Shown here: in pieces, positions 28,967 through 39,179 of the stretch | How positions within the stretch are numbered: the stretch's first letter is position 1 | Layout of the letters: each line of letters opens with the position of its first letter | IMG/VR virus record: IMGVR_UViG_3300045131_002907 | Coordinates: 1-64,000 of that record | Reading direction: 5' to 3' (one strand) | Source of the DNA: a virus | Length of the DNA stretch: 64,000 nucleotides | The notes under the pieces: generated by a model | What the model saw: the letters and a program-made list of their open reading frames with translations, nothing else | Database searches by the model: none | Told to the model about the DNA's origin: nothing | Position numbers and translations under genes: made by a program

Positions 28967-30564
28967 CAGTCCTAACCGCACCGATCTCTGCTGAAACCTT
29001 TCAGGCCGCCAAGGAGTTCGTGAAAGCAGTGCTCATCGAACGCGATCCCACCTTGGATCTCGCCGATGGTTCCGCGATCTCTGGTCTCGTCGTCGAAAAT
29101 GAAGCCCAGATGGCAGCGGTTCACGACGCCAACTTTGATGCCCTGAACAAGTCGTTTTCATTGCAGGCCATCGCTGACAACTTGGTAGATGTTGATGACG
29201 CCAAAGTGGATTCCCTGATCTCAAACTATTACATCACCCGACGCCAGGCCTCCCCGGCATCGGGTCCAGTGCGCATCGTTGTCAACCTCAACACAACTTA
29301 CGTGATCCCCTCGGGCTACCTCTTCGGTGCCAACGGGGTCACCTATCAGACCTCTGACTTCATTCGCGTCCTCCGCGCCGGCAGTGGGGTCGCCGAGACT
29401 TCAACACAAAAGATTCTGATCCCACGTGCCGATGGCAAATACGAGTTCACGGTTCCCGTGATCGCGACGACATCTGGTAGCGCTGGGCTCATCAGTGCGG
29501 GTACCGCGCTGACCATCACGGCCCCTATCGATGGCATGGAAACCGCCATGGCAGCCACGGACTTCACGGGTGGCCAGGATACAGAGACCACCGCTGAACT
29601 CTTGGCCAGGGCACAGGATGGTGTCACCGCGAAGACCTTCGGGGGTCCAGATCACATCCAGGCCGCCTTGAATGCCCAGTTCGCTGGGATCAAAACCGCA
29701 GTCATCGGCATCGGTAGTGGTCTGATGACCCGGGATCGTGGAAATGTCTTTGGGACCTCGCAGGGCTCCAAGGAAGACATCTGGTGCAAGACCTCAGCGT
29801 TTCCAGTGCAGAAGACTTTGAGAGTCATGGCTACTGCGGGGTCCACGGGGCGCCAACGCGCATTCACGATCTCGAACCCGGACTCCGCAGGGATCTATCG
29901 CGTCCAGTTCATCCGCCCAATCAAGACACCCGGGGCTCAAGGTGACGTCCCCGACAGCGTGGTCCACATGAAGCGTCAGGATCTCATCTTTACCCCGACA
30001 ACACTGAAGACCTCAGATCTCAATTACAGTGGCATCGTTGATCTCCGCGTTGTCTTCACGGACACCACGCTGACCACGGATGTCCCCGCGGGATCCTCAG
30101 CAGAGTACGACGTCGATGTCCTCTACATGCCATCGATCGATGCCGTCGGGAATTACTCTTACGCCCTCGGGGTTCGCCCCTCTGGAACCGATATCTATGT
30201 TCGCGCCGGGGTACCCTGCATGGTCGGGGTGTCTCTTGAGATCCAGATTCCACCTGGTGGGGTCTCACCGGTTATCGCAGAAGTCCAGACCGCGGTATCC
30301 AATGCAATCAATGCGTTGAACTTCGGGGTTGCCCGTCTTAGCCCCTACACGATTTACACCGCGGTATCCCCCTTGATCGCATCTGGGGAGGTCGCCGACG
30401 TTGTCCTCAACGCTACCATCTTGGCACCTGATCTCACCAACGTGATCCTCGCCAATTCATCGTTCCTCACGATCCCCACGGATTACGCCAAGGGATTCTC
30501 TCCTCTAAACACCTTCTTTACGTGCCCGCCGGCGAACGTGGGGGTAACCATTGTTTCCCGATAG
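28963..30564 (+). CDS. Baseplate J-like wedge protein
   Basis: This 533-residue protein has the layout of the baseplate J / gp6 / gp47 family. It has a helical start (ERDPTLDLADGSAISGLV), a central GTALTITAPIDGMETAMAAT strand region, and the family signature region TTAELLARAQDGVTAKTFGG near residue 210, where a variable-length domain follows. These proteins form the ring of the baseplate wedge and control contraction. Its position after a gp25-like gene and before a gpI-like gene is as in P2. Confidence 0.75.
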   Translation: MTVLTAPISAETFQAAKEFVKAVLIERDPTLDLADGSAISGLVVENEAQMAAVHDANFDALNKSFSLQAIADNLVDVDDAKVDSLISNYYITRRQASPASGPVRIVVNLNTTYVIPSGYLFGANGVTYQTSDFIRVLRAGSGVAETSTQKILIPRADGKYEFTVPVIATTSGSAGLISAGTALTITAPIDGMETAMAATDFTGGQDTETTAELLARAQDGVTAKTFGGPDHIQAALNAQFAGIKTAVIGIGSGLMTRDRGNVFGTSQGSKEDIWCKTSAFPVQKTLRVMATAGSTGRQRAFTISNPDSAGIYRVQFIRPIKTPGAQGDVPDSVVHMKRQDLIFTPTTLKTSDLNYSGIVDLRVVFTDTTLTTDVPAGSSAEYDVDVLYMPSIDAVGNYSYALGVRPSGTDIYVRAGVPCMVGVSLEIQIPPGGVSPVIAEVQTAVSNAINALNFGVARLSPYTIYTAVSPLIASGEVADVVLNATILAPDLTNVILANSSFLTIPTDYAKGFSPLNTFFTCPPANVGVTIVSR

Positions 30565-32074
30565 TCCCAGCCTTCGCGCCACGATGACCACGGACTCCAA
30601 GGCGTTGTTCTACGCCTTGGGAGAGTTCTGGCAGCGGCAACTCAGTGACGCCGACCTCCTCGCCTTGGAAACCTTCGCGGAACTCATGGTCGAAGAGGAC
30701 GTCAATCTGAGGAACATGGATCTCACCGCAGCGATCTCAATTCATACCATTCAGCCCTATCTGACCCGGCAATGGGGACTCCTCGAACTCTTGGAGTCCG
30801 GGCTCAACGTGGAGCCCAACATCATCGTGTTTGGAGCCGAGGGTCGCAGGTTTGGTGGCAGCTTTGTCTATGGGCAAACCGAAGCCGCGAGCTTTGCCTG
30901 GCCGGCGCCATCTCAGCTCAGAAGTATCGGGATTATCACTGATAGAATCGTGACTCCAACCTATATCTGGGATATCACAAACTTTGCATTCGACGTTGCC
31001 TCCGGTGTCCTCCGTTTTAGGGAGAATCCTTTCAATGTCGTGGACTCTGAAGCCCTGTATAACCCCGATGGTTCTCATAAGACTTACACAGATGCCAAGG
31101 GGGTGATTCGGCAGGACCATCGTCTGAAGCTCTGGATGCGTAACATCGAGATCGATGAACGCACCCCATATCTACGCTTTGGTTCCGTGGTCGGCATCGG
31201 TGGAGAATCCTCGCAGGCCTACATTGACACCGTGGAGGCCACGTGGTCAATGCTTCTCCAGGGTCCAAGTGTTGAAGCCCTGGAACGCGGGCTTCTCGCC
31301 TCAGCGGGTCTCAAGTATGTCGAGGGCACAGAGGTCGTCGAAGTCGTCGAACTCGACATCGATGGTCTCGTCGTCGTCACGGATAAGACCGTGTACCGTG
31401 GCCACGCCAAGGCGACCCCTTTGGTCAGCGTTGGTGACACCCTGAAGCCAGGTGACTTCGTATTCGATACCGTGGTGGTCACCGATTTCAGCGATGGTAA
31501 CCCCGACAATATCTCAAATATCAATGGTCTCGTCTTGAGTCCTGAACTCACTGATATCACGGGAACCGTGGTGATCCCAAACCGTATGGGATCCTGGAGC
31601 GTGCTCGGCATCCGTGATGGGGAACCCGAGGTTCGCTTCGAGGTCCTGGGGAGCGATCGGGATGTCTCCGAGTTCTGGGATCGTGTTCACGCCCGAGGGG
31701 TCTCCACTGGGAAACCATTGGCAGATTTCGTGAATGCCAGTACCCCTGTGAATCCCCTGGCGTTCATACTCGATAACATCCTGGGCAGCAGCTTGGTTTT
31801 CATTGAGGTGAAACCACAGGACTTCCTGAGCCGTGAAACCGGGTTCCTGGGTAGAATAAAATCATTACTGCCCGCTGGGGTCCTGGTCATCACCCAGATT
31901 GCCCTGGACCCCGTTGAGGATAGCCTTTCCATGGCAGAAATCGGGAGTCCTGAACAAGTCTCGGCCCCCGCTGGAGGCACCAATGAAAGCGTTGCTATTA
32001 CCCCCGGAGTGCTCGCGACGGATAGTAATTCAATAACTCTCACCGCCTATGAACCGAAAGTGTGGAACGCATGA
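30551..32074 (+). CDS. Baseplate wedge / gpI-like tail protein
   Basis: This is a 507-residue protein if it starts at TTG 30551, which follows GTGGGGGT; ATG 30584 (MTTDSKALFYAL) is the alternative. The N-terminus is helical (ALGEFWQRQLSDADLLALET) like P2 gpI and T4 gp7-related proteins that follow J. About 255-310 is a beta-rich domain. The C-terminus is a wedge-like extension. It overlaps J by 14 bp in the TTG form and the next gene by 4 bp. It likely links the baseplate ring to the fibres. Confidence 0.5.
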   Translation: MFPDSPSLRATMTTDSKALFYALGEFWQRQLSDADLLALETFAELMVEEDVNLRNMDLTAAISIHTIQPYLTRQWGLLELLESGLNVEPNIIVFGAEGRRFGGSFVYGQTEAASFAWPAPSQLRSIGIITDRIVTPTYIWDITNFAFDVASGVLRFRENPFNVVDSEALYNPDGSHKTYTDAKGVIRQDHRLKLWMRNIEIDERTPYLRFGSVVGIGGESSQAYIDTVEATWSMLLQGPSVEALERGLLASAGLKYVEGTEVVEVVELDIDGLVVVTDKTVYRGHAKATPLVSVGDTLKPGDFVFDTVVVTDFSDGNPDNISNINGLVLSPELTDITGTVVIPNRMGSWSVLGIRDGEPEVRFEVLGSDRDVSEFWDRVHARGVSTGKPLADFVNASTPVNPLAFILDNILGSSLVFIEVKPQDFLSRETGFLGRIKSLLPAGVLVITQIALDPVEDSLSMAEIGSPEQVSAPAGGTNESVAITPGVLATDSNSITLTAYEPKVWNA

Positions 32075-32640
32075 AGTCATCTCTCAATCTATCAAGATTT
32101 AATAGCATGGTACGTGTGTGGTGCCCAGAAAACCCATCGAAATCTGTTGTGGGTAAAAACCTGGTGACCTACCAGGGGGCAGACATCGTGGCGCACCTCC
32201 TCGCCGGGGATGCCAGGTATCGTTTGGCTCGTATGTGGTTTGAGTTCGACAACTCAGGACCAGCGCACCCAACCGCAGCACGCGCGGATACCGCTGCAAC
32301 GGTTCTGGGCGAAGCAGTGCTTTCACGTGACATAATTCGTGGACCACTGGTTGCGCAGCCGCTGCTGGAGTCATCGGACCCCACTGAAATCCCCCCTAAG
32401 TACACCTCGAATAGAGGTACCTACCATGCGATTTCTCAAGGGGTGGAGGGTGAGAAGAACCTGCTGGCTTTCTCCGCAGCCGCGGGGTCAAAAATCTTTG
32501 CCATCTGTCTTGTGGCCTCGCCTGGACCAGGTACCACAATCGCAGATGACCTCATCTATGCCAGGTTTGTTCTGGCCACACATCTCGACGTTGGCAGCTC
32601 CGGCCAAGTCGCAGCAACCTGGATGACTGAGGCCACCTAA
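32071..32640 (+). CDS. Tail fibre-region protein
   Basis: This 189-residue protein starts at ATG 32071 in an ATGA overlap with the wedge gene. Its YQGADIVAHLLAGDARYRLARMWFEFDNSG region (residues 33-62) resembles structural proteins that lie between wedge and fibre genes in large myoviruses. The C-terminus is beta-rich (ARFVLATHLDVG). No enzymatic motif is seen. A fibre-anchoring role is inferred from position. Confidence 0.45.
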   Translation: MKSSLNLSRFNSMVRVWCPENPSKSVVGKNLVTYQGADIVAHLLAGDARYRLARMWFEFDNSGPAHPTAARADTAATVLGEAVLSRDIIRGPLVAQPLLESSDPTEIPPKYTSNRGTYHAISQGVEGEKNLLAFSAAAGSKIFAICLVASPGPGTTIADDLIYARFVLATHLDVGSSGQVAATWMTEAT

Positions 32641-32641
32641 A

Positions 32642-34423
32642 ATGCTGACACCATACACCAGACTTATTCGTTTCATCGTGGACGGCGAGCCCGTGAATGC
32701 TGCGGTGGCCAATCGGCCATCTCAGGATCTCGCCTGGCGGACACAGAATCTCAAAGAGATCTTGGACGCCCTGGCGGCAGCCCAGATGATCGAGATCCCC
32801 GATGCCATCCTGCAATCCGGTGTAACCGTGGGGACCCCAGTGTACCTGGATGGGGCCACGAACACCTATAAGCCTGCGAGGTCGGCGACACGTTCTCAGG
32901 AAAACGGGAACCCCGCGCTTGCTGAGAGTTTCTTTGCCGGGATCGTGGTCAGCACTGAAGCCGGGACTCATGGAGTCATCGGTGTCACCGGCCGCTTCAT
33001 TGGGCTCACTTTAGCACAATGGGCAGCCCATATTGAAACCAGGGATCTCGTCGGCGGCATCGCGGTACCCGGGCATTATTACCTGTCATCGACTCAGGCA
33101 GGGCGCCTCACCCTGACCCCAAGTGGGCTTGGTGTCTATGTTGGCCAGCTCAGTGCCTCGGGTGCCATGGATGTCCGTGCAGGCAACCCGGATTATGCCT
33201 CGCATACCCATCACGAGTTCGTACTGAGTCCACTGCCCGCCGCGGATCTCACTAATCCACTCAGCGTTGTGGAGACCTCAGGTGAATGGTCTATCCCCAT
33301 CCACGATACCACGTATCGCGGTTGGTTACCAGCGACGACTCAACCCGCAGAGAATGTACCCACGGGGGTCACCGCGGCGTCGTCATTCTGGTATAACTTG
33401 GACCACCCCACTGATGCCGCCTTGCGTGCCCTGTTCCCACCGGTCCCCGTGGATTCCTTTGTTGTCGTCAGGGGCACCGAGATCCAACCCATTGGGCGCA
33501 TCGTGGTCAATGAGTTCGGGATCTGGTGGACCCAGAATAAGAATGATGCCACGAATGCGGCGCCGTGGTCAGAGAACGTCAAAGTAGACCCCACTCACGA
33601 AGAAAACATTCAGTTCTGGTTCTCGCGAATCATGTTGGCCACCGATGGTGGCATCGTGCGCTCCCTGAGCGTAAGCTCGACATCTGAACTCGACGCGGCA
33701 TTCTTGGACCTCGGCGGGAACCCAGCAACAGATGGCACCCTCCAACTCGCCATCAAATCTTTGAAGGAAGCCACGAATCCCAATCCTGGGGTCCAGGCTT
33801 CAGCCCTTGCTGTGAAGGGTATCACTGGAAAGCAATTCACCCGGGGGCCCGTGATCTCCAGGGTGAAAGGTACCCCAGGGATCGTGGTCACGGGAAGCCA
33901 AGGCAACGCCGCTGATGGCTGGTATGGCGATCTCCTGTTCGCACTCAGCAACACTATTCTCACTCAGGGTAACGCAGATATCGCGGATCTCAACAACGCC
34001 AAGATCGAGAGCATCTCTGGTCTCCAAGGCGTCACCTTGGTGGCCCAACGCACCGCAGCACCGGCGTGGACACTGTTCATCCCCCCAGGGCTCGTAAATG
34101 TTACGGTCAAGATCAAGTTCTGGGTGTATGCGAGCACGAACGGTACCCTGTCAACTGCGAAGCCAATACAGTTAAATTACAAAGTGGTTCCCCCTGTAAC
34201 AACGCCTACGGCGATTCCGGAATGGTCTTTTCTAGCAGCGTTCACCGATGCCAGTATGGGCATCGGTGGTGAAGGTCGCAGTGGTAAATACGAGGTCACC
34301 GATGCTATCTCGATCCTCGGGGTTCCCGGGGGATCCACTGTAGTCCTCAACCTCACCCGCAATGCCGCCGATGACTACGGTGGTAATCTCACCGTGCTCC
34401 GAGTGGAGTACGAACTCGTCTGA
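32642..34423 (+). CDS. Tail fibre protein
   Basis: This 593-residue protein is mainly beta-rich. It has a fibre-type N-terminus (IRFIVDGEPVNAAVANRP), a FVGGIAVPGHYYLSSTQAGR-like domain near residue 140, a THHEFVLSP segment, and a long C-terminal region of strands and turns. Such order is typical of large-phage tail fibres. It begins one base after the preceding stop. A receptor-binding or fibre-shaft role is likely. The specific receptor cannot be read from the sequence. Confidence 0.55.
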   Translation: MLTPYTRLIRFIVDGEPVNAAVANRPSQDLAWRTQNLKEILDALAAAQMIEIPDAILQSGVTVGTPVYLDGATNTYKPARSATRSQENGNPALAESFFAGIVVSTEAGTHGVIGVTGRFIGLTLAQWAAHIETRDLVGGIAVPGHYYLSSTQAGRLTLTPSGLGVYVGQLSASGAMDVRAGNPDYASHTHHEFVLSPLPAADLTNPLSVVETSGEWSIPIHDTTYRGWLPATTQPAENVPTGVTAASSFWYNLDHPTDAALRALFPPVPVDSFVVVRGTEIQPIGRIVVNEFGIWWTQNKNDATNAAPWSENVKVDPTHEENIQFWFSRIMLATDGGIVRSLSVSSTSELDAAFLDLGGNPATDGTLQLAIKSLKEATNPNPGVQASALAVKGITGKQFTRGPVISRVKGTPGIVVTGSQGNAADGWYGDLLFALSNTILTQGNADIADLNNAKIESISGLQGVTLVAQRTAAPAWTLFIPPGLVNVTVKIKFWVYASTNGTLSTAKPIQLNYKVVPPVTTPTAIPEWSFLAAFTDASMGIGGEGRSGKYEVTDAISILGVPGGSTVVLNLTRNAADDYGGNLTVLRVEYELV

Positions 34424-34432
34424 CCTCTAAAA

Positions 34433-34450
34433 AGTCTCCACGTCGAGACT
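34433..34450. repeat. AGTCTC hairpin, copy 2
   Basis: AGTCTC and GAGACT form a 6-bp stem around CACGTC, 12 bases before the GTG of the next gene and just before its GAGGAA ribosome site. It matches the core of the hairpins at 14250 and 49781. It could be a transcription or translation signal. Confidence 0.5.
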
Positions 34451-34461
34451 GAGGAACCCCT

Positions 34462-35340
34462 GTGACCACAATCACGAATCCCAACTGGTATGATCTCAAC
34501 TCGGATCGTGCCTTTCCATTCCTGGATTCGGCGTCACGGGCTGCAATCGAAGGCGGCTTCGTGCTCCCCGATGATCTCATCGTGGATCTCAGGTTGTCGG
34601 CGGCGGCATCCCTGGATCCCACCAAGTTCTATCTATCTCGAATCGGCGCCATTGGTGGCGGGTTGATGCTCACCTTTGCATGTGATGGCGTCGATGTCGC
34701 CACTACTGCTGCACCCTCGATTTCCACCGAGGAGTACCAGAGTTACATTGTCGCCGGGCTCACCGGGTACGCCGTCAATGGCACCATCGTGCTCGGCGGG
34801 GCCTCCGCGGTCCTCGCCGCAGGGGTCCTGGCTTACACGTTCACGCTCGCTGCAACGCGTATCATACCCACCTTGATTTCCCCCGGACAAACCGGGGTGA
34901 CCTCGCTGACCGTTGTAGATTCCTCGGGAAGAACGGTTCGCCTCGTCGGTGACATCACCATGACGCCGGGCCCCAATGCTGAGATGACCGTGGAGGAGCA
35001 GGAGATCGCGATTGGGATGGTCTCCGGGGTTGTAATCAACCCATGTGGATGTGAGGACCCCGGCGGTTTCAACCGTGCCGCGATCCGAAGTATCAACGGG
35101 GTAACCCCAGATGTCGATGGTAACCTTCAAGTGGTTACCGAGGGCTGCCCGGATCTCACCACGATTACCAATGGCCTCAAACTCACGGATCGCTGTGCTG
35201 AACCCTGCTGTGGTGACGCCGAGATCGTTGCGGTGGCCACGGCGACACGTGACCTCGACAGACTCCTCGCCGATCTCGCCAACAAGGAAGCCCAGGTTGA
35301 AAGCGCGCTTCGTGGCGTCGAAGGCTGGTTGCAACAATGA
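34462..35340 (+). CDS. YPF-family baseplate decoration protein, member 1
   Basis: This 292-residue protein starts at GTG 34462 after GAGGAA. The N-terminus reads NWYDLNSDRAFPFLDS, the first of a motif shared by the next genes. About residues 213-230 read IRSINGVTPDVDGNLQVV, the INGV motif common at phage fibre domain ends. The C-terminus has a CAEPCCGD cluster and a terminal helix. It is the first of a tandem coupled series. It is probably a trimeric beta-rich decoration on the baseplate or fibre network, by analogy only. Confidence 0.6.
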   Translation: MTTITNPNWYDLNSDRAFPFLDSASRAAIEGGFVLPDDLIVDLRLSAAASLDPTKFYLSRIGAIGGGLMLTFACDGVDVATTAAPSISTEEYQSYIVAGLTGYAVNGTIVLGGASAVLAAGVLAYTFTLAATRIIPTLISPGQTGVTSLTVVDSSGRTVRLVGDITMTPGPNAEMTVEEQEIAIGMVSGVVINPCGCEDPGGFNRAAIRSINGVTPDVDGNLQVVTEGCPDLTTITNGLKLTDRCAEPCCGDAEIVAVATATRDLDRLLADLANKEAQVESALRGVEGWLQQ

Positions 35341-36650
35341 CCGCAGGGTTCCTGGAATCCAACCTGGACATCGCGTACCCCTTCGTGGACTCCACGGAGG
35401 CCATCAGTGTTGGTGCAGACCCCAATGATGTCCTGATTACTTCAGTGGTCGCCGATGCTCTTGTCGTCGGGGACCAAGATGGCCCCTATATCCTCAAGGT
35501 CTTCAATCCCAATTACGATCCCATGATCGCGGATCCCCTGAGTCTCGCCATGATCCAGGTCTCCGGGGCCACTGGGGTCTTCATCGATACCACTGTGGCG
35601 ACATCAGTCGATCTCGGTGGGGGTTTCAGAAGTCTGGATGCCGTGGGTACCGGGGGACAAATCCGGCTTATCGTGAGTACATCTGGAATCGCGGGTCTCG
35701 CCGCCCTGGCGTCTCCGGTGGAGTTCTCAGCCCGGGTGTGCTCCCGCGGGCTCCAGGGGGTCACCTCGATTGAGGGGCTCACCGGCGATGTCGTCCTACA
35801 TCTCCCCGACTACTCGACTATCAAGGATACCGGGGAGTCAGTGGAAATCGCTTTCGCGGATCCCGAGGATCGCGTGGACTGCTCGGCGACGCCTTGCGAT
35901 CACGCGTATTCACTGGGGCAGGCCGTCGCGGATTCCCAGGGAAGCCTTCACATCGAAGCCGGCCCATGCTACCGTGTTGTCCCCAGCGATAACCCAGCGT
36001 TCCCCCATCGCGTTGTCATCAAGAATTTTTGCACGCCATGTGTGGACTGTAACGACCTCGTAGTGGTCCAGGACAAACTTGAGGACCAGGCCACCTACTA
36101 CCACTCCCTGGGTGCCATCTACCACAACCAATTCAATAGGTATCAGCACGCTGTCGCCAAGGTGAATGAGAAGATCGAGGAGATCGAGGCCAGGGGTAAC
36201 ATCGTCACCCCCACGGGGCCCATCAGTGTTGTAGAACGCGTTGTCAACCGGCCCTACTTTACGCAGCTCTACCTCGCCATTGTGAATAACTCGGAACGCA
36301 AGATCCGGGTTGCCATGACTGTAACCATTACACCTGCGGGGCTCGCCGCACAGCTCCTGTCCCTGCAGGGTTCATGGCTGGTCCAGCACACCTTGAGTGG
36401 AGGCGAAGCCTTCGCTGACTTCACGGGATTCCCGGGGAGCGCCAGTGTTGACGTCGAGGCCCAGGACAGCATTGGGCTCAACTCGGAGGCCAAGCGCGTC
36501 TCGTTTGTAGGCCCAACAACGGGGCACTGGCATCTCCAGGCCACGATACACTTCATGCACGGGGCCACCGTGCAAGAACTCGCGGGCACCCTCGACATGG
36601 ATCTCACCCCCGCCATCGATCTTCTGAGTTCCCCAGCGGTGACCCCATGA
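35337..36650 (+). CDS. YPF-family baseplate decoration protein, member 2
   Basis: This 437-residue protein carries the family N-terminus (FLESNLDIAYPFVDST) and a variant of the INGV motif (VTSIEGLTGDVVLHLP, about 140-155). It is longer than its neighbours: after a cysteine-bearing segment (CTPCVDCND) it has a helix (NQFNRYQHAVAKVNEKIEEI) and a second beta-rich domain that the others lack. It overlaps both neighbours by ATGA. It is likely a fused or extended family member. Confidence 0.6.
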   Translation: MTAGFLESNLDIAYPFVDSTEAISVGADPNDVLITSVVADALVVGDQDGPYILKVFNPNYDPMIADPLSLAMIQVSGATGVFIDTTVATSVDLGGGFRSLDAVGTGGQIRLIVSTSGIAGLAALASPVEFSARVCSRGLQGVTSIEGLTGDVVLHLPDYSTIKDTGESVEIAFADPEDRVDCSATPCDHAYSLGQAVADSQGSLHIEAGPCYRVVPSDNPAFPHRVVIKNFCTPCVDCNDLVVVQDKLEDQATYYHSLGAIYHNQFNRYQHAVAKVNEKIEEIEARGNIVTPTGPISVVERVVNRPYFTQLYLAIVNNSERKIRVAMTVTITPAGLAAQLLSLQGSWLVQHTLSGGEAFADFTGFPGSASVDVEAQDSIGLNSEAKRVSFVGPTTGHWHLQATIHFMHGATVQELAGTLDMDLTPAIDLLSSPAVTP

Positions 36651-37399
36651 CCTGGTACGACAACAACGAGCTGATCTCATATCCCCTGGTCGACGACACC
36701 AGTGGGCTCGACCACGACATCATCGTGGATCTCTTGCTCCATGTCCCCGGAGGCTTCGGAGATGTCGTGGTCTCCTCGATCTCGGTGACCGCCTTGGTGG
36801 TCAGTGTTGTGATCTCAGCGGGTAGCGAGGTCATCGCATATATCACCGTGGAGAACACCCCAGAGATTATCCAGACCCCCTTAGACCTCGAACCCGTGGT
36901 CTCCGGGGTCTCCGGTACCATAACCCTGGGTTCCGGGATCTCCCGCCGGCGGCTGCGCCTCGATGGCGCCTTCGCCGTACTCCCCGAGTGTGTTATAGTT
37001 TATCCCCTGGGGGCCAGTGATCCCACTGCACGGGTACATGGCATCCCCCTTGGTGGTCGGATCTCATTGGTCGCCGGGGCTGGGATCGAGATCACCGCGG
37101 AGACCATGCGGGTCCGCCGCCAAGACCTCGTGGTTGAGACCACCACGGTGGCCAAGATCGGGCTCATCGCAACAAACCGACTCGTCGCCATGAATCCCTG
37201 TCAGGTCTCCGCTGAAGCCGATGCCCTGCGGACTCCTCCGATCCGGTCTATCAACGGTGTCCTCCCCGATCTCAATGGAAACCTCGAAGTCGTCTGTATT
37301 ACCATCATGAAGGCCCCCGGGGAGCCCGTGGTCTCCATTGTCGACCCCGAAGTCGCCGGCAGGATATTCTTATCAGATCCAGGGGAAACCTGCGCATGA
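36647..37399 (+). CDS. YPF-family baseplate decoration protein, member 3
   Basis: This 250-residue protein has the family N-terminus (WYDNNELISYPLVDDT) and the INGV motif (IRSINGVLPDLNGNLEVV) near residue 200. Between them are alternating strands. It ends with a beta pair and a cysteine. It is coupled by ATGA to both neighbours. No enzymatic residues are apparent. Confidence 0.6.
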   Translation: MTWYDNNELISYPLVDDTSGLDHDIIVDLLLHVPGGFGDVVVSSISVTALVVSVVISAGSEVIAYITVENTPEIIQTPLDLEPVVSGVSGTITLGSGISRRRLRLDGAFAVLPECVIVYPLGASDPTARVHGIPLGGRISLVAGAGIEITAETMRVRRQDLVVETTTVAKIGLIATNRLVAMNPCQVSAEADALRTPPIRSINGVLPDLNGNLEVVCITIMKAPGEPVVSIVDPEVAGRIFLSDPGETCA

Positions 37400-38103
37400 A
37401 CATCTATGGCCAACAATGGGAAGACAGTCTCAAGGGGCTCAGTTACCCCTTCCAGGCCTCGGAGCCCCCGGAATCCGAGGGTAACCGGATCCCCGTGGAC
37501 TTCATCCTCGACGCCGCTTTATTCATGAGGTCGTCGACCTCCCGTGCCGTGCTCAGCGAAATCGTGGTGACCCCGGCTCGTGGGATCACCATGGGGTTCG
37601 CGGATTCCGCTGGGGATCCCGTGGGTACCGCTGTTTTCCCGGCCGAAGGCGGGGGTCGAGTCGTCGTCAGCTTTCAAGGGATCCCCGTGGGGTTCATCGT
37701 AGCCGACCCTGTTGCCACGGAGATCGTGCGATCCTGGTTCCCGAGAACTTATGTGTTCTCGGCTCCCCTGGTCCCCCATGTCGTCGTGGTCTCAGATCCC
37801 GCGTGGCGGCGAGGAGTCACGCTTCCCGATGGCACCACGCTCACCGGGGATGTCTACCTCGTCGGTGCCAATGGCATCCACTTGGAACGCACAACCACGG
37901 GGTTCAAGGTCTCCGGTGTCGGCGATCCCTACGCCGGCAGAGTCGAAGCCCGGCGCGCCCTCAAGACCATCAACAATGTTCTCCCCGATAGTGCAGGGAA
38001 CATCTCCTTTGTTGCGATGTCACCCCATGGTGGAAACCATAGAGTCAGCGTGAGTCCCCTGGGTAGTGGTCGTGTCCGCGTCGAACTCCAGGGGGCGACA
38101 TGA
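37396..38103 (+). CDS. YPF-family baseplate decoration protein, member 4
   Basis: This 235-residue protein is the compact member: N-terminal QWEDSLKGLSYPFQAS, beta-rich middle, and LKTINNVLPDSAGNISFV near residue 190 in place of the INGV motif. Unlike members 1 to 3 it has no cysteine cluster, which may mark a different trimer partner. It overlaps both neighbours by 4 bp. Confidence 0.58.
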   Translation: MNIYGQQWEDSLKGLSYPFQASEPPESEGNRIPVDFILDAALFMRSSTSRAVLSEIVVTPARGITMGFADSAGDPVGTAVFPAEGGGRVVVSFQGIPVGFIVADPVATEIVRSWFPRTYVFSAPLVPHVVVVSDPAWRRGVTLPDGTTLTGDVYLVGANGIHLERTTTGFKVSGVGDPYAGRVEARRALKTINNVLPDSAGNISFVAMSPHGGNHRVSVSPLGSGRVRVELQGAT

Positions 38104-39179
38104 TCGGAGCCAATCAATTCCTTGCCGCGAATACGACACGGGATTATCCCTTTGTGTTGGCGCCAACACGTTCGGCAGCCGAACGCGCCTGGCTCGCCGA
38201 TGCCGCCTTCGTGATCACCGTGGATGCCGAGATCTACGCGCAGACCATTCCTCTTGTGCTCTCCCGCATCGTGGTCTCCACTGGGGTCGGCTTCCGTTTC
38301 GAGATCCCCAGCGGCCCCCTGGCCGGCTGGGCCTTCGTATCCAGCCCACAGGCGCTCACGGACCTCCAGAGAGTCAGCGTGGCTCTCGTGGACCCCAGCG
38401 ATGTCGCGCACCCCGAGATGGGGTATGGGTACATCATCGTGGGCATCGCCGCTGAGCTCCCCGTGGTAACCACGAACCCCAACATCGAGATGGTGGTATC
38501 AACTATCCGTCTTCTCGAGAGCTCACGTGCCCTCCGCATGTGGGTGGCGAATACGCCTTGCTTAGGGGACTCCAATTTCACCGAGGGCCCCGGGGATGCC
38601 CATGATATCACGTACACCGGGGTGGCCTCACAAACCATATCGGGTTGCGTTCAAATCGGGTTGTACCCCGCAGGGGGTCCCAGTGCGGGGTCACCCCTCC
38701 CCCAAGTCGCGGTAATCCCGGATCCCCAGGGGCACACCACTGCTGATATCCCCATTGTACCCCCTGTGGTGTCCACTGACCAGCTCACCGCAGGTGTGGT
38801 GACTACAATCAGTGTCCGCGATGCCGTCATCACGGACACCCTGCCTGGAGACCCCGGTTACGACGCCGAGGTCACCTCGGATGCCGTGGTCGGCGGTGCT
38901 GACATCTTAGAAGGCCACAACATCGACCTCGGCTATGACTCCCCGAGTGGGGTCGTCATCAAGTTCAGACTTGGGGGTGGCGAAGGTTTCTCATGTGATG
39001 CCGTCCCGGGGTGCACCCCTGGCAAAAAAGCAGTGGACACCGTAAAGTCTCTCAACGGAGTCCACGGCGAAAGTATAACTCTTGTCGCGGGTACCGCTGT
39101 AGAAGTCCTGGCGTCAGAACTCGATCACCGTCTCTACCTCGTCTTCAACGCGGAAAGGCTAAAGGGTGCGGTTACCTGA
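38100..39179 (+). CDS. YPF-family baseplate decoration protein, member 5
   Basis: This 359-residue protein begins NQFLAANTTRDYPFVLAP, the family motif with extra residues before it. A CDAVPGC pair precedes the VKSLNGVHGESITLV version of the INGV motif near residue 320. The middle contains a TADIPIVPPVVST linker, suggesting two domains. It ends with a strand that overlaps the next gene by 14 bp. Confidence 0.58.
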   Translation: MIGANQFLAANTTRDYPFVLAPTRSAAERAWLADAAFVITVDAEIYAQTIPLVLSRIVVSTGVGFRFEIPSGPLAGWAFVSSPQALTDLQRVSVALVDPSDVAHPEMGYGYIIVGIAAELPVVTTNPNIEMVVSTIRLLESSRALRMWVANTPCLGDSNFTEGPGDAHDITYTGVASQTISGCVQIGLYPAGGPSAGSPLPQVAVIPDPQGHTTADIPIVPPVVSTDQLTAGVVTTISVRDAVITDTLPGDPGYDAEVTSDAVVGGADILEGHNIDLGYDSPSGVVIKFRLGGGEGFSCDAVPGCTPGKKAVDTVKSLNGVHGESITLVAGTAVEVLASELDHRLYLVFNAERLKGAVT